Positions 8,434 through 17,590 of a stretch of 44,767 bases of DNA are shown one piece after another (the stretch's first letter is position 1; each line of letters begins with the position of its first letter). The stretch is from Candidatus Nitrosopumilus sp. Its GTDB lineage: Archaea > Thermoproteota > Nitrososphaeria > Nitrososphaerales > Nitrosopumilaceae. A model generated the notes under the pieces. The model had not been told where the DNA came from and did no database searches. It saw only the letters and a program-made list of their open reading frames with translations. Both the position numbers and the translations under genes were made by a program. The stretch is taken from assembly GCA_029881195.1 (NCBI GenBank), contig JAOUNB010000006.1:1-44767 (forward strand), read 5' to 3'.

Positions 8434-9249
8434 ATGGCTACAAGCCCCATAATTCTAGATTCAGATTTTCGATATATCGATAAAAAAGGGAATTTACTTA
8501 AAACCAGAACAGAATTGGCAGTAGCACAAATGCTAACATTTCTTGAACAAGAATATCAATACAATCACAAGATCACATTGAAGAGTGGAAACGAAGTCTT
8601 TGTTGATTTTAAAACTGAAAAAGGATTAATCGAAATAATTGACAATGATGAAGATATTGAAAAATACAAACTAATCAAAGAAGACTTTCCTCAGGACAAG
8701 GTAATGGCAATAGGACATGCAAAATACGTTGCGCAAATAAAGGAATTACAAGATATTGTGTTTTATGATAAAACACCTCAAACAGGTTCAATATTTTTAG
8801 AAGATGCATCATTCTCATTTGATTATGCACATATCCTTCCTTTAGTTGAAAAATGCTCCATTTTACATGGACACACCTCTTCTGTAATGGTAGAACTTGT
8901 AGGACAGATGAAAGATAATTTACTTTTAGACTTTGGAGAAGCAAAAAAAATTATCAAAGAAGTTGTAAATGTATTTGATCACAAGTTTTTCATAAACAGG
9001 AGATATCTCAGAAAAGAAGATGGTTCACATTACTACATTCAGTTTGAAGGTCCCAAAGGGATGTTTGATTTACAGGTTCCAAAAAACACCACATACCTTT
9101 TAGAGGGAGAGGCAACAGTAGAGAATCTTTCAAGTGAGATTATTAAATTACTGGCTCCGAAAATGCCATCTAATGTAGAAGCTGTTGGCGTTTACATCTA
9201 TGAAGGATACAACAAAGGATCCCATATCATTTCAAATATCTCAAGATAA
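8434..9249 (+). CDS. PD-(D/E)xK-like domain fused to 6-pyruvoyltetrahydropterin synthase/QueD-like domain
   Basis: 271-aa two-domain protein. C-terminal residues from about 125 are PTPS/QueD-like: FSFDYAHILP (Zn His), KCSILHGHTS (Cys plus two Zn His), LLLDFGEAKKII, FDHKFF. The enzyme would act on dihydroneopterin triphosphate-type substrates in pterin or deazapurine synthesis. The first 115 residues look like a restriction-endonuclease fold: TRTELAVAQML, VDFKTEKGLIEII. The E-x-K lysine is replaced, so catalysis is doubtful. The upstream gene is a pterin dehydratase; valS follows 7 nt later and is probably co-transcribed. The PTPS half is fairly sure, the nuclease-like half less so. Confidence 0.78.
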   Translation: MATSPIILDSDFRYIDKKGNLLKTRTELAVAQMLTFLEQEYQYNHKITLKSGNEVFVDFKTEKGLIEIIDNDEDIEKYKLIKEDFPQDKVMAIGHAKYVAQIKELQDIVFYDKTPQTGSIFLEDASFSFDYAHILPLVEKCSILHGHTSSVMVELVGQMKDNLLLDFGEAKKIIKEVVNVFDHKFFINRRYLRKEDGSHYYIQFEGPKGMFDLQVPKNTTYLLEGEATVENLSSEIIKLLAPKMPSNVEAVGVYIYEGYNKGSHIISNISR

Positions 9250-9256
9250 TTAGAAA

Positions 9257-11572
9257 ATGGAACCCAAAATATCAGAAAAAACATGGAATCCAGAATTAGA
9301 AAAGGAGATTCTAAAGCAATGGGAAGATGAAAAAATTTATGATTTTACCCCACAAGAGGATAATTATACAATAGACACTCCACCACCATATCCTTCGGGC
9401 AGGCCATGGCATATTGGGGCAGCTGCTCACTATTCACAAATCGACATGATTGCACGTACGGCAAGAATGGCTGGAAAAAATGTCTATTTTCCCATAGGAA
9501 TTGACAGGAATGGATTACCAGTTGAATTGTATACTGAGAAAAAACACAATATCAGAATGAGGGAAACAGAGAGGGGTGAATTTCTGAATCTCTGTAGAGA
9601 GGCACTGGATGATTTGGAAGATGAAATGATCCTCATCATGAAAAGTTTGGGAATCAGTGGCGATTTTGCAAATTATTATAGAACAGATTCAGAAGAATAC
9701 AGAAGCCTCACACAGTCAACATTCATCGAATTATGGAAAAAAGGACAAGTGTATCTGGCCAACAGGCCCAACAATTACGATTGGGTTTCAGGTACAACCA
9801 TTGCGGATGCAGAAATCACATACGAGGATTTGTCGACTAAACTCGTATACATGAAATTCAAAATAAAAGATACTGACAAAGAGATAATCATTGCAAGTAC
9901 AAGACCAGAATTGCTTTGTGCATGTAGAACAATCATTGTCAATCCCGAAGACCAAAGATACACACAGTATATTGGACAAAAGGTAATTATTCCAATAACA
10001 AATGTCGAAGTTGAATTAAGAACACATCATTCTGCAAAGCAAGAATTCGGTTCGGGGGCAGTTATGGTATGTAGTTATGGGGATCAAAATGATGTGGTGT
10101 TATTTAGAGAATTAGAATTGGGCGAAATCGTCGCAGTTGGATTGGACGGAAAAATGACAGAAGCTGCAGGAGAATATGCGGGACTAAAACCAAAACAAGC
10201 AAGAGCAAAAATCATAGAAGACTTGGAAACTGGAGGGTTTTTAGAAAAAGTTGAAGATATCATTCACAGAACACCGATTTCGGAGAGAAGTAAGATTCCA
10301 ATTGAAATTATTCCAATGGAAGAATACTACCTAAAGCAAAAAGAAGATGTTGAAAGAATCAAAAAACTAGGACAGGAAATCATATTTCATCCACCAATGC
10401 ATAAGCAGATTCTAATGAATTGGCTAGAATCCATTAGCATTGACTGGCCGATTTCTAGAAGAAGATACTATGGCACTGAAATCCCAATCTGGTACTGTAA
10501 AAACTGCTCGGAGCCCCATGTGCCTGAGCCCGGAAAATACTATAGGCCCTGGAATGAAAAGTGTCCAATTAACAACTGTACAAAATGTGATTCTGCGGAA
10601 TTTGTTGGTGAGGAGCGAACATTTGACACGTGGATGGATTCAAGCGTGTCTCCACTTTTTATCAGCAAATTTGGCAGAGATGTGGAATTTTTCAATAAAG
10701 TATATCCGACCTCAATTAGACCCCAGGCAAAGGACATAGTCCGAACATGGTTATACTATACTATTCTAAGATGTGAGCAACTAACAGGGGAAAAACCATG
10801 GTCAGAGGCGTGGATTATGGGATATGGTCTGGATGAAAAGGGGATGAAGATGAGCAAAAGCAAAGGGAATGCAATAGATCCGTTGCCCGTAATTGAAAAA
10901 CTAGGTGCGGACACCTTTAGGTTTTGGAGTGCAAGTGAGATTAATCACGGTTATGACTTTAGATGCAACGAGCAGAAAATAGAGTCAACCAAAAAATTTC
11001 TCAGCAAGCTATGGAACATTTCAAGATTTCTGTCTAGTTTTCCCATAATTGAATCTGGAAAACCTAATGCATCAGACAAATGGATCTTATCAGAACTGGA
11101 CAACCTGGTAAAGGAATGCAAACGTGGATATGACGAATACAACTTTTTTGTTCCAGCAATTGCAATCAGAGAGTTTACGTGGAATTTGTTTGCAGCTCAC
11201 TATATTGAAATGGTAAAAGCAAGAGCATATGGGATTGGTTTCTCTGATGAGGAAAGAGATGGTGCAATATTTACACTGCACAAGGCACTCTCAACTATTC
11301 TAAAACTGCTGGCACCGATTACGCCATTTATCACTGAACATCTTTGGAAGGTTTTGTATTCAGAGAAAAGCATTCACAAAGAAAGACAAGTTTTGTCAGA
11401 ATCCCCTGAAGACTTTACGCACCTTACAAAAGATATTACAGAGTTCAACTCTAATGTCTGGAATGAAAAGAAGAGCAAAGAGCTGTCACTGAAGGATTCT
11501 ATTGCGGTGTCCGTACCGGAAAGATTATCTGAGTTTGCAAAAGACTTTGCAGCAATGCACAACCTGGAATAA
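9257..11572 (+). CDS. valS: Valyl-tRNA synthetase
   Basis: Charges tRNA-Val with valine. It is a class I synthetase of 771 aa, the shorter archaeal form without a long C-terminal coiled coil. The nucleotide motif is PSGRPWHIGAAAHYS, where the HIGH box reads HIGA. The ValS-type FDTWMDSSVSPL and the KMSKSKGN loop follow. An editing (CP1) domain is visible between about residues 190 and 330 (STRPELL). A zinc-knuckle-like CKNC...CPINNCTKC cluster lies near residues 410-440. It begins 7 nt after the PTPS-like gene stop, so it is likely co-transcribed. ValS rather than IleS or LeuS by the DTWMDSS signature; quite sure. Confidence 0.93.
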   Translation: MEPKISEKTWNPELEKEILKQWEDEKIYDFTPQEDNYTIDTPPPYPSGRPWHIGAAAHYSQIDMIARTARMAGKNVYFPIGIDRNGLPVELYTEKKHNIRMRETERGEFLNLCREALDDLEDEMILIMKSLGISGDFANYYRTDSEEYRSLTQSTFIELWKKGQVYLANRPNNYDWVSGTTIADAEITYEDLSTKLVYMKFKIKDTDKEIIIASTRPELLCACRTIIVNPEDQRYTQYIGQKVIIPITNVEVELRTHHSAKQEFGSGAVMVCSYGDQNDVVLFRELELGEIVAVGLDGKMTEAAGEYAGLKPKQARAKIIEDLETGGFLEKVEDIIHRTPISERSKIPIEIIPMEEYYLKQKEDVERIKKLGQEIIFHPPMHKQILMNWLESISIDWPISRRRYYGTEIPIWYCKNCSEPHVPEPGKYYRPWNEKCPINNCTKCDSAEFVGEERTFDTWMDSSVSPLFISKFGRDVEFFNKVYPTSIRPQAKDIVRTWLYYTILRCEQLTGEKPWSEAWIMGYGLDEKGMKMSKSKGNAIDPLPVIEKLGADTFRFWSASEINHGYDFRCNEQKIESTKKFLSKLWNISRFLSSFPIIESGKPNASDKWILSELDNLVKECKRGYDEYNFFVPAIAIREFTWNLFAAHYIEMVKARAYGIGFSDEERDGAIFTLHKALSTILKLLAPITPFITEHLWKVLYSEKSIHKERQVLSESPEDFTHLTKDITEFNSNVWNEKKSKELSLKDSIAVSVPERLSEFAKDFAAMHNLE

Positions 11573-11818
11573 ACCACAACTATGCAGAACTATGCAAATA
11601 TTGATTTTTAATTATTAATAATATTATAAGTAAAATGCGATTAAACCGTAATTTTATGCCATGGTAGTTGTGCGGAGAATATAGTCAGGAAGTTAGAAAA
11701 CGTACCCACGTAGAACAGACGAAAAAATCTCTTTAAAAACAAATGGATGAAAAATACATAGTAAGATCAAACATTTCACACCTTAGTATTAGAAATAGAA
11801 ATTATCCAAATTGTAATC

Positions 11819-11890
11819 ATGTTAAGCCCAATCGGATTTGGAGTTACAGCCTTTGCGATAATCTTATCTATTCTTGCATATTATAAGTGA
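11819..11890 (+). CDS. Single-TM microprotein or leader ORF (23 aa)
   Basis: ATG to TGA encodes 23 aa, MLSPIGFGVTAFAIILSILAYYK, which is almost entirely one transmembrane helix with a basic end. It overlaps the first codons of the next large ORF in another frame. It could be a small membrane protein or an upstream ORF controlling that gene. Evidence is only the clean helix-like composition and position, so confidence is low. Confidence 0.3.
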   Translation: MLSPIGFGVTAFAIILSILAYYK

Positions 11891-13625
11891 CAGAAACTTG
11901 TTAATTGATGCTGATAAATCATTGGAACAATCAACATCGCCTTCAAAACCAGTAAACCAAAAAATTAAGGCCTCAGATCTGCTTGTAAAGTGTTTGGAAA
12001 CAGAAGAGGTAGAATACATCTTTGGCATTCCTGGTGAGGAAAATGCAGATCTTATGATTTCTCTTATGGATTCTAAAATCAAATTTATTCTAACCCGTCA
12101 TGAGCAAGGTGCTGCATTTATGGCAGACGTTTATGGCCGGTTAACAGGAAAAGTAGGGGTCTGTCTTGCTACATTAGGTCCTGGTGCCACAAATCTGGTT
12201 ACAGGAGTTGCAAATGCAAATATGGATAGATCAAGATTGATTGCAATCACCGGTCAAAAGGATTCTCATCTGCTTCACAAGGAATCCCACCAGAACATGG
12301 ATGCAATAACAATGTTCAAGCCAATAACAAAGTGGAACTGGTCAATCAGAAATGCAAAAAACATTCCTGAAATAGTCAGGAGAGCATTCAAGATTGCATT
12401 GTCCGAAAAACCCGGTGCAACCCACATAGAGCTTCCACAAGACATTGCAAAAAGAAAATCAAACATTCCACCAATAATTCCACAAAAGATTCGGAGGTCA
12501 AAGGCAAATGAAGATCTAATCAAGGAAGCAGCAGAAATAATATTGCAGGCAAAAAGACCGATGCTTTTCATTGGAAATGGATGTATCAGAGAGGATGCCA
12601 GTGAGGCGATTCGCAGATTTGCTGAAAGAACAGGAATCTGTTCAATGAATACGTTCATGGCAAAAGGGGTCATAAGAGATGATCAGGAAAGACACCTGAG
12701 AACAATTGGAATCAAGGATGCAGACCATGCATTGCTTGCCATGAAAGAAGCAGATGTGGTCATTGCAGTGGGACTAGACCTTGTGGAATATAGTCCTATT
12801 AGCTGGAACTCTGAATTGAATAAGACAATAATACACATTGATTTTACCCCTTCTGAGGTTTACACGTTTTATAGACCAGAAGTCGAGATTGTCTCAGACA
12901 TAGAGTATGCCATAAACGCCATCCTGGAGGAAATGGAAAAACAGCAAAAGCAACATCCAGAATCAATTGATCTTCCTAGAAAGGACATTCCTGAAACGTT
13001 TGAAAGAATAAGGCAAGAAGTAGACACCAGAACAGAGTCATTCAAGAATGACAATTCATATCCAATACAACCTGAAAAGCTAGTGTCTGATGTAAGAGAT
13101 GCACTGGATGAGAAAGATATCGTACTTTCTGATGTAGGAGCGCATAAGCTATGGATATCAAAGATATACAAGACATACGAGCCAAACACATGCATAATTC
13201 CAAACGGATTTTGCTCCATGGGATTTGCAGTGCCTGGAGCAATAGCAGCCAAGATAGTCTATCCAGAGCGTAATGTTGTTGCAATGTGTGGTGATGCAGG
13301 GTTTTTGATGAACGTACAGGAACTAGAAACTGCAACAAGGTTAAAGATTCCAATAATTATTGTCATATGGTGTGACAGGGATTTAGGACTGATATCGCTA
13401 AAGCAGTTAGATGAATTTGGTAAGACAAGTCACACAAAATTTGACAATCCTGATTTTGTGTATCTGGCAAAGAGTTTTGGAGCCGTTGGACACCATGTAA
13501 AGTCCGTCAAGGAATTTGAGGAAAAATTACAAGAGGCCAAACTAGAAAAGGAAAAAGTCACAATCATTGCAGTTGACGTGAATTATTCAAGGAACCGTAT
13601 CTTGCTTGATGATAACTTTGCATAG
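11874..13625 (+). CDS. Acetolactate-synthase-like ThDP-dependent enzyme
   Basis: 583-aa three-domain thiamine-diphosphate enzyme. The N-terminal pyrimidine-binding domain has TRHEQGAAFMADVYGR with the catalytic Glu. A central Rossmann-like domain covers about 230-370. The C-terminal diphosphate-binding domain has MCGDAGFLMNVQELETATRLK, the GDG-type ThDP/Mg2+ motif. The latter resembles catabolic acetolactate synthases more than the anabolic IlvB, and no small regulatory subunit is adjacent. The likely reaction is decarboxylation of pyruvate and condensation to 2-acetolactate, but related oxo-acid decarboxylases are possible. The track start is TTG; the first about 30 residues precede the conserved KASDLLVKCL and the true start may lie later. 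Confidence 0.83.
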   Translation: MHIISDRNLLIDADKSLEQSTSPSKPVNQKIKASDLLVKCLETEEVEYIFGIPGEENADLMISLMDSKIKFILTRHEQGAAFMADVYGRLTGKVGVCLATLGPGATNLVTGVANANMDRSRLIAITGQKDSHLLHKESHQNMDAITMFKPITKWNWSIRNAKNIPEIVRRAFKIALSEKPGATHIELPQDIAKRKSNIPPIIPQKIRRSKANEDLIKEAAEIILQAKRPMLFIGNGCIREDASEAIRRFAERTGICSMNTFMAKGVIRDDQERHLRTIGIKDADHALLAMKEADVVIAVGLDLVEYSPISWNSELNKTIIHIDFTPSEVYTFYRPEVEIVSDIEYAINAILEEMEKQQKQHPESIDLPRKDIPETFERIRQEVDTRTESFKNDNSYPIQPEKLVSDVRDALDEKDIVLSDVGAHKLWISKIYKTYEPNTCIIPNGFCSMGFAVPGAIAAKIVYPERNVVAMCGDAGFLMNVQELETATRLKIPIIIVIWCDRDLGLISLKQLDEFGKTSHTKFDNPDFVYLAKSFGAVGHHVKSVKEFEEKLQEAKLEKEKVTIIAVDVNYSRNRILLDDNFA

Positions 13626-13976
13626 CATTTTTTGATATTGTATCTAATCTGTAAAACAGTTTATTTGATACAAGTAATCTTACCATGTATTATTTTTCAA
13701 AAAAATAGTTAATCTCAAATCTAAACAATCATTGACTCAGATTGAACAAAACTTTAATCAAATGATTCTAAGCTAATTTCAAAGAATGTAAAATTCCAGA
13801 ATAGACTTGCACTCAAAATGTTATACGTCAAGCGTATTGCTTGTATTGCACAAAGAAATCTTTGAGGTTGTATGTGGCAATTACAGAAATTAAAACAATG
13901 TCCATGCCTAAACAAATGTATCAAGAAAACAGAGTTAAAATAGTCAAACATCCATTATGTTGTAGAAGATTAATCG
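13626..13976. other. 351-bp spacer without a clear gene
   Basis: AT-rich spacer between the ThDP enzyme and the SHOCT protein. It holds only very short ORFs, for example a 23-aa frame at 13872-13943 on the plus strand with three Cys (QCPCLNKC). I cannot support any of them as genes. No tRNA or strong hairpin was seen. Confidence 0.4.
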
Positions 13977-14444
13977 ATGTCCAAAGAAACAAAGAATACT
14001 GAAGAGTCTCTTAAAAAGACCATAGCAGAAAGTAAGGACAGAATTTTAGAAGATACAATAAAAAAATACGATCAAACAGTGACTCGTGGAAAAAAGATTG
14101 GCCAAGATACCATGGAAAAAATTGAGGAAACCGCAAAAACAGGTACTGAATTCATAAAATCACAACACTATTGGGAATCACTGAAAAAGAGTTCTCAGAA
14201 GATCAAAGAAAAAGGCATTGAGCAAGAAAAGAAACTAAAAAAACAAAGCCCAAAATTATATAGAAAAATCATTAATGGCTTCTTTTACTTTTTTGAAATC
14301 ATTGTCGGAAGAATCAAGCTTGGCACACAGTATGGAAACTCTAGTTTGGAACTGTTGGAAAAACTAGCCAGACTCAAGGAACTTGGAATATTGACTGACG
14401 AAGAGTTTGCCAAGAAAAAGAAAAAGATACTGGACAGGATCTAA
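13977..14444 (+). CDS. SHOCT-domain protein with long helical N-terminus
   Basis: 155-aa protein. Residues 1-90 are very rich in Lys, Glu and Thr and look like continuous amphipathic helices. A short hydrophobic stretch (INGFFYFFEIIVG, about 99-111) may contact membrane. The end, LELLEKLARLKELGILTDEEFAKKKKKIL, is a classic SHOCT (short C-terminal) domain used for oligomerisation. The next gene, a 59-aa membrane protein, starts 7 nt after its stop, so the two form an operon and may act together at the membrane. Specific function unknown. Confidence 0.8.
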   Translation: MSKETKNTEESLKKTIAESKDRILEDTIKKYDQTVTRGKKIGQDTMEKIEETAKTGTEFIKSQHYWESLKKSSQKIKEKGIEQEKKLKKQSPKLYRKIINGFFYFFEIIVGRIKLGTQYGNSSLELLEKLARLKELGILTDEEFAKKKKKILDRI

Positions 14445-14451
14445 TCTCAAA

Positions 14452-14631
14452 ATGTCAAAGAATCTGATAATTGTTGTATTGGTAATTGTAATTGCAATTT
14501 TAATTGGAGCTATATTTCTTACTAATTATGAATGGTTTTCACAGGAATGGCTGATAGGATTGGCAGTAGTTTTAGGAAGTATTACAGGTGCTGGAATATT
14601 GGCATATATCAAGATACGAAAAATAATTTAA
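14452..14631 (+). CDS. Small two-TM membrane protein
   Basis: 59-aa protein from ATG 14452, 7 nt after the SHOCT gene stop. The track start at 14407 lies inside the SHOCT gene and adds an unlikely basic leader. Two hydrophobic helices span about residues 4-23 and 33-53, separated by NYEWFSQEW, with a basic end (YIKIRKII). No family recognised. The coupling suggests partnership with the SHOCT protein. Confidence 0.7.
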   Translation: MSKNLIIVVLVIVIAILIGAIFLTNYEWFSQEWLIGLAVVLGSITGAGILAYIKIRKII

Positions 14632-15153
14632 TCAAAATTAATCTCGAGACAACATGTTTTGCATTATCTGCAAATAGAAATTTAAATTTTTTTAATAGAT
14701 AACTAAAATAATTTGCCTTTTTCTTTTCAACAAATTCATTGATTTTACTATCTGTCATTTGTGGTCTTGTGACAATTACTTTTGTTTTACAATTTTGATG
14801 TTTTTTTGTTTCAATTTAATTTATTTTGTATCTTTCTTTTTTTTTGAAAAATTAATTCTGTCTTCTTTTCGGAATGATTTGTTACAAAATTTGATCAATA
14901 TCTCTTCAAACCCTTCTTTATGCAAATACAAATCTTGGGTAATCTCAACTTGTATCTATGAGGTTAGATTGTTCCCATAAGTTTTAGGGATATATCCCCA
15001 TGAAATAGTTCATTTAACTAAATGGCTTTTCGTTTAATTAAAAATGATTCTGATAAACATGATACCACCATTCCCTTTTCTGTAAGAGTATTTCTTATCT
15101 GAAGTTGGTCTAAACAAATTTTCTATTTTTTCAATATTCAACAATTTTCATCT
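14632..15153. other. 522-bp AT-rich spacer, possible decayed minus-strand ORFs
   Basis: The Phe-rich plus-strand ORF of the track is antisense to a Lys-rich minus-strand reading that looks more gene-like. Minus-strand fragments include VIVTRPQMTDSKINEFVEKK and, in another frame upstream, DLYLHKEGFEEILIKFCNK. No single frame is open throughout and no start is obvious, so this may be a degraded gene. A perfect 12-bp palindrome GGGATATATCCC lies at 14987-14998. Confidence 0.3.
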
Positions 15154-15945
15154 CTAAATCTCCTCTCCGCAGTGTGGACAATGTTTATCTTTTTGTCTTT
15201 TTTTATGCAATTCCTCTGTAAAAGCAGATGCCATAATACCAGTCGGAATTGCATATACAGCTATACCTAAAATGGCTACCCCTGATCCGATTATTTTACC
15301 AGCTGTCGTTATAGGATAAGTGTCTCCATACCCTATAGTAGTAAGCGTAATTACGCCCCACCACATTGATGCAGGAATACTAGAGAACACATCAGGTTGT
15401 GCTTCATGTTCTGCATAATACATTAGACTAGATGCAAAAATTAACACTATGAAGAGAATAAAAAATGCAACTGCTAAATCTCCTGCTTTTGATTTGAATA
15501 CATCACCTAGTGTCTGCATAGGATCGGAGTATCTTGCAAGTTTGAACAATCTAAACAACCTCAAGAGTCGGATTATTCTGATGAATCTGACATCCGTCAC
15601 CACAAATGGCAAGAAGAATGGTAATATTGCAGCCAAATCAACTAGCATCATTGGTGTAAACAGAATTCTGATTCTGGCGTATTTTGAATTCTGGTATTTT
15701 GGATTTAGTTTACAGACTATGATTCTTCCTGCATACTCTGCAGTAAAAACAATAATTGAAAAAACTTCAAACGGTGTAAACAAATAACCATATTCATCTA
15801 GAACAGATTCTTCTGTTTCAATTATCACAACAAGGACATTTACTGCAATTAAAGTAATGATGAAAACCTGAAAGCTTTTTGTAAATTTATCATCTGTGGT
15901 ACCTTCAAGGATTTCGTATGCTCTTTGTAAAACTCGATTGGTCAC
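15154..15945 (-). CDS. Voltage-gated K+ channel subunit
   Basis: 263-aa six-TM channel of the Kv type. The voltage-sensing S4 has regularly spaced Arg (RFIRIIRLLRLFRLFKLARY), the pore helix and selectivity filter are TLTTIGYGDTYP, and S6 follows. The protein ends with CPHCGEEI, half of a zinc-ribbon-like knuckle. It would pass K+ across the cytoplasmic membrane as a tetramer. The start appears to be GTG, 1 nt after the stop of the CorA-like gene, so translation is probably coupled in an ion-transport operon. Very sure of family; gating details are inferred. Confidence 0.93.
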   Translation of the reverse strand: MTNRVLQRAYEILEGTTDDKFTKSFQVFIITLIAVNVLVVIIETEESVLDEYGYLFTPFEVFSIIVFTAEYAGRIIVCKLNPKYQNSKYARIRILFTPMMLVDLAAILPFFLPFVVTDVRFIRIIRLLRLFRLFKLARYSDPMQTLGDVFKSKAGDLAVAFFILFIVLIFASSLMYYAEHEAQPDVFSSIPASMWWGVITLTTIGYGDTYPITTAGKIIGSGVAILGIAVYAIPTGIMASAFTEELHKKRQKDKHCPHCGEEI

Positions 15946-15946
15946 T

Positions 15947-17590
15947 CTATAACCACTTTTTGTTTCTGAACCACAACATCATAGTAAATACAATTATCCC
16001 CATAATTCCAAGCATAACAAAGTAGCTACCTTCCCATTCCAGTTCTGGAACATATGAAAAGTTCGTCCCGTAAATTCCAGCAATGAATGTAATTGGAATA
16101 AATATGCTGGCAATGATGGTAAGTGTTTTCATTACCTCATTCATTTTATTGCCAATGCTTGAAAGATATGTGTCAAGCATTCCCCCCACCATTTCTCTTA
16201 ATCCTTCAATGTTATCCATCACTTGAACGGTATGGTTGTATACGTCGTGAAGATATGTCCTGGTAGATTCCTGTATAATCTCAGAATCCATTCTGTCAAA
16301 TCTGTCAATTACTTCCCTCATAGGCCAGATGGATTTTCTCAACATCACCATTTCACGTTTTAAGGTGTGAATGGTTTGTAATGTCTTGGGGGTAGGATTG
16401 TCCATTAATTCTTCCTCAAGTATTTCTGATTGGATTCCTATTTTCTCCATTACTACATAATAATAATCAATTATTGCATCAACTAGTGCATAAGCCAAAT
16501 AATCACTCTTTTTCTCCCTTATTTTTCCAACGGAATTTTTCAGTCTTTCTCTAACAGGATCAAAAATATCGTCAGATGTTTCCTGAAATGACAAGACATA
16601 GTTTTTTCCAACTATCAGACTAATCTGCTCCATGAATAGTTGATTTTCAGAGAGTAGATGTGGAAGCTTTAGAATTATTTGCAAGTAATTCTCATGATTT
16701 TCTATTTTTGGTCGCAGTTCAGTATTCATTATATCTGATTGCACAAGATTGTGTATCGAATAATGTTGACCAATTTTATGAATTACGTCTGCATCATGTA
16801 ATCCAACTATATTAGTCCACAGTACTGTGGGTTCTTCATTGATGATTAAACACTCCTCTATCGTATCTTTTGTGTTATGCATGAATGCTGTTTTGTCAAA
16901 TTTAATCTGATCAAACGTGACTTTTTCTACTAGTTTTTCCCCCACATGTATTAGGGCTCCAGGATGCAGTCCTACAGTATCCGATGATGTTGTTGCATCA
17001 TTTGATTTTTTGTTTAAGAGTTTAGTAATATTGGAAATATGAGTAAAGTCAACATCACGTGTAATTTCTGTTACTCTGGATGTCTTACTAACCACTCCAA
17101 TAATGACAAATCCTGCTATTATTGAAAAAACAATGCTTATGGCAAACGGACCAAGATCTCCATTTGCGGCAGCTTCGTATATTGCTTGGACATCTGTTGA
17201 TGTGTTGATTTTAACAATTGAGCCAATCATCAGATCAATTAAAAAGAACATAAATGAAATGACTGCTCCAACTATTATTGCAGTGACAGCAGTAATATTT
17301 GGCGGTATATTGATGTCCTTCTCCTGTTTGTAAGGATAGATGTATCTCTTGTTTTTTACAATTAAAATTGCAATTACAGTAATAATTATTGTGGATAATA
17401 TCCACCAAGCAATAAACCATAATCCTTGTTCAGAATTTATCTGTTCTATTCCAGAAATAAGATCTTGAATGTTGCCAGTTAACGGCAAAGACAAAAGCGA
17501 GGTTGCAACACCGATGAAGATTTGATACACAAATGCAAACACAAATCCCAGAACCAATCTGTTTGCAATTATGCCTATTTGCTCTCTCAA
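15947..17590 (-). CDS. CorA-like divalent cation transporter with extra N-terminal TM domain
   Basis: 547-aa protein. Residues about 190-480 match the CorA cytoplasmic domain (HDADVIHKIGQHYSIHNL, then long helices with LKREMVMLRKSIWPMREVI), followed by two C-terminal helices with FIAGIYGTNFSYVPEL. The CorA signature YGMN reads YGTN here. Ahead of this is a non-CorA part with about four hydrophobic helices (about 10-35, 57-80, 98-125, 147-170). It presumably transports Mg2+, Co2+ or a similar ion, but the changed signature leaves the ion open. It overlaps the upstream 90-aa gene by 4 nt and is followed by the K+ channel gene 1 nt later. Confidence 0.87.
   Translation of the reverse strand: MREQIGIIANRLVLGFVFAFVYQIFIGVATSLLSLPLTGNIQDLISGIEQINSEQGLWFIAWWILSTIIITVIAILIVKNKRYIYPYKQEKDINIPPNITAVTAIIVGAVISFMFFLIDLMIGSIVKINTSTDVQAIYEAAANGDLGPFAISIVFSIIAGFVIIGVVSKTSRVTEITRDVDFTHISNITKLLNKKSNDATTSSDTVGLHPGALIHVGEKLVEKVTFDQIKFDKTAFMHNTKDTIEECLIINEEPTVLWTNIVGLHDADVIHKIGQHYSIHNLVQSDIMNTELRPKIENHENYLQIILKLPHLLSENQLFMEQISLIVGKNYVLSFQETSDDIFDPVRERLKNSVGKIREKKSDYLAYALVDAIIDYYYVVMEKIGIQSEILEEELMDNPTPKTLQTIHTLKREMVMLRKSIWPMREVIDRFDRMDSEIIQESTRTYLHDVYNHTVQVMDNIEGLREMVGGMLDTYLSSIGNKMNEVMKTLTIIASIFIPITFIAGIYGTNFSYVPELEWEGSYFVMLGIMGIIVFTMMLWFRNKKWL

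Noticed and set aside
13872-13943. 23-aa ORF with three Cys
   Set aside because: Too short and without supporting spacing, promoter or coupling.
14759-14980. Phe-rich 73-aa plus-strand ORF
   Set aside because: Low-complexity translation of a T-rich strand, with no gene-like composition; the opposite strand looks more coding.
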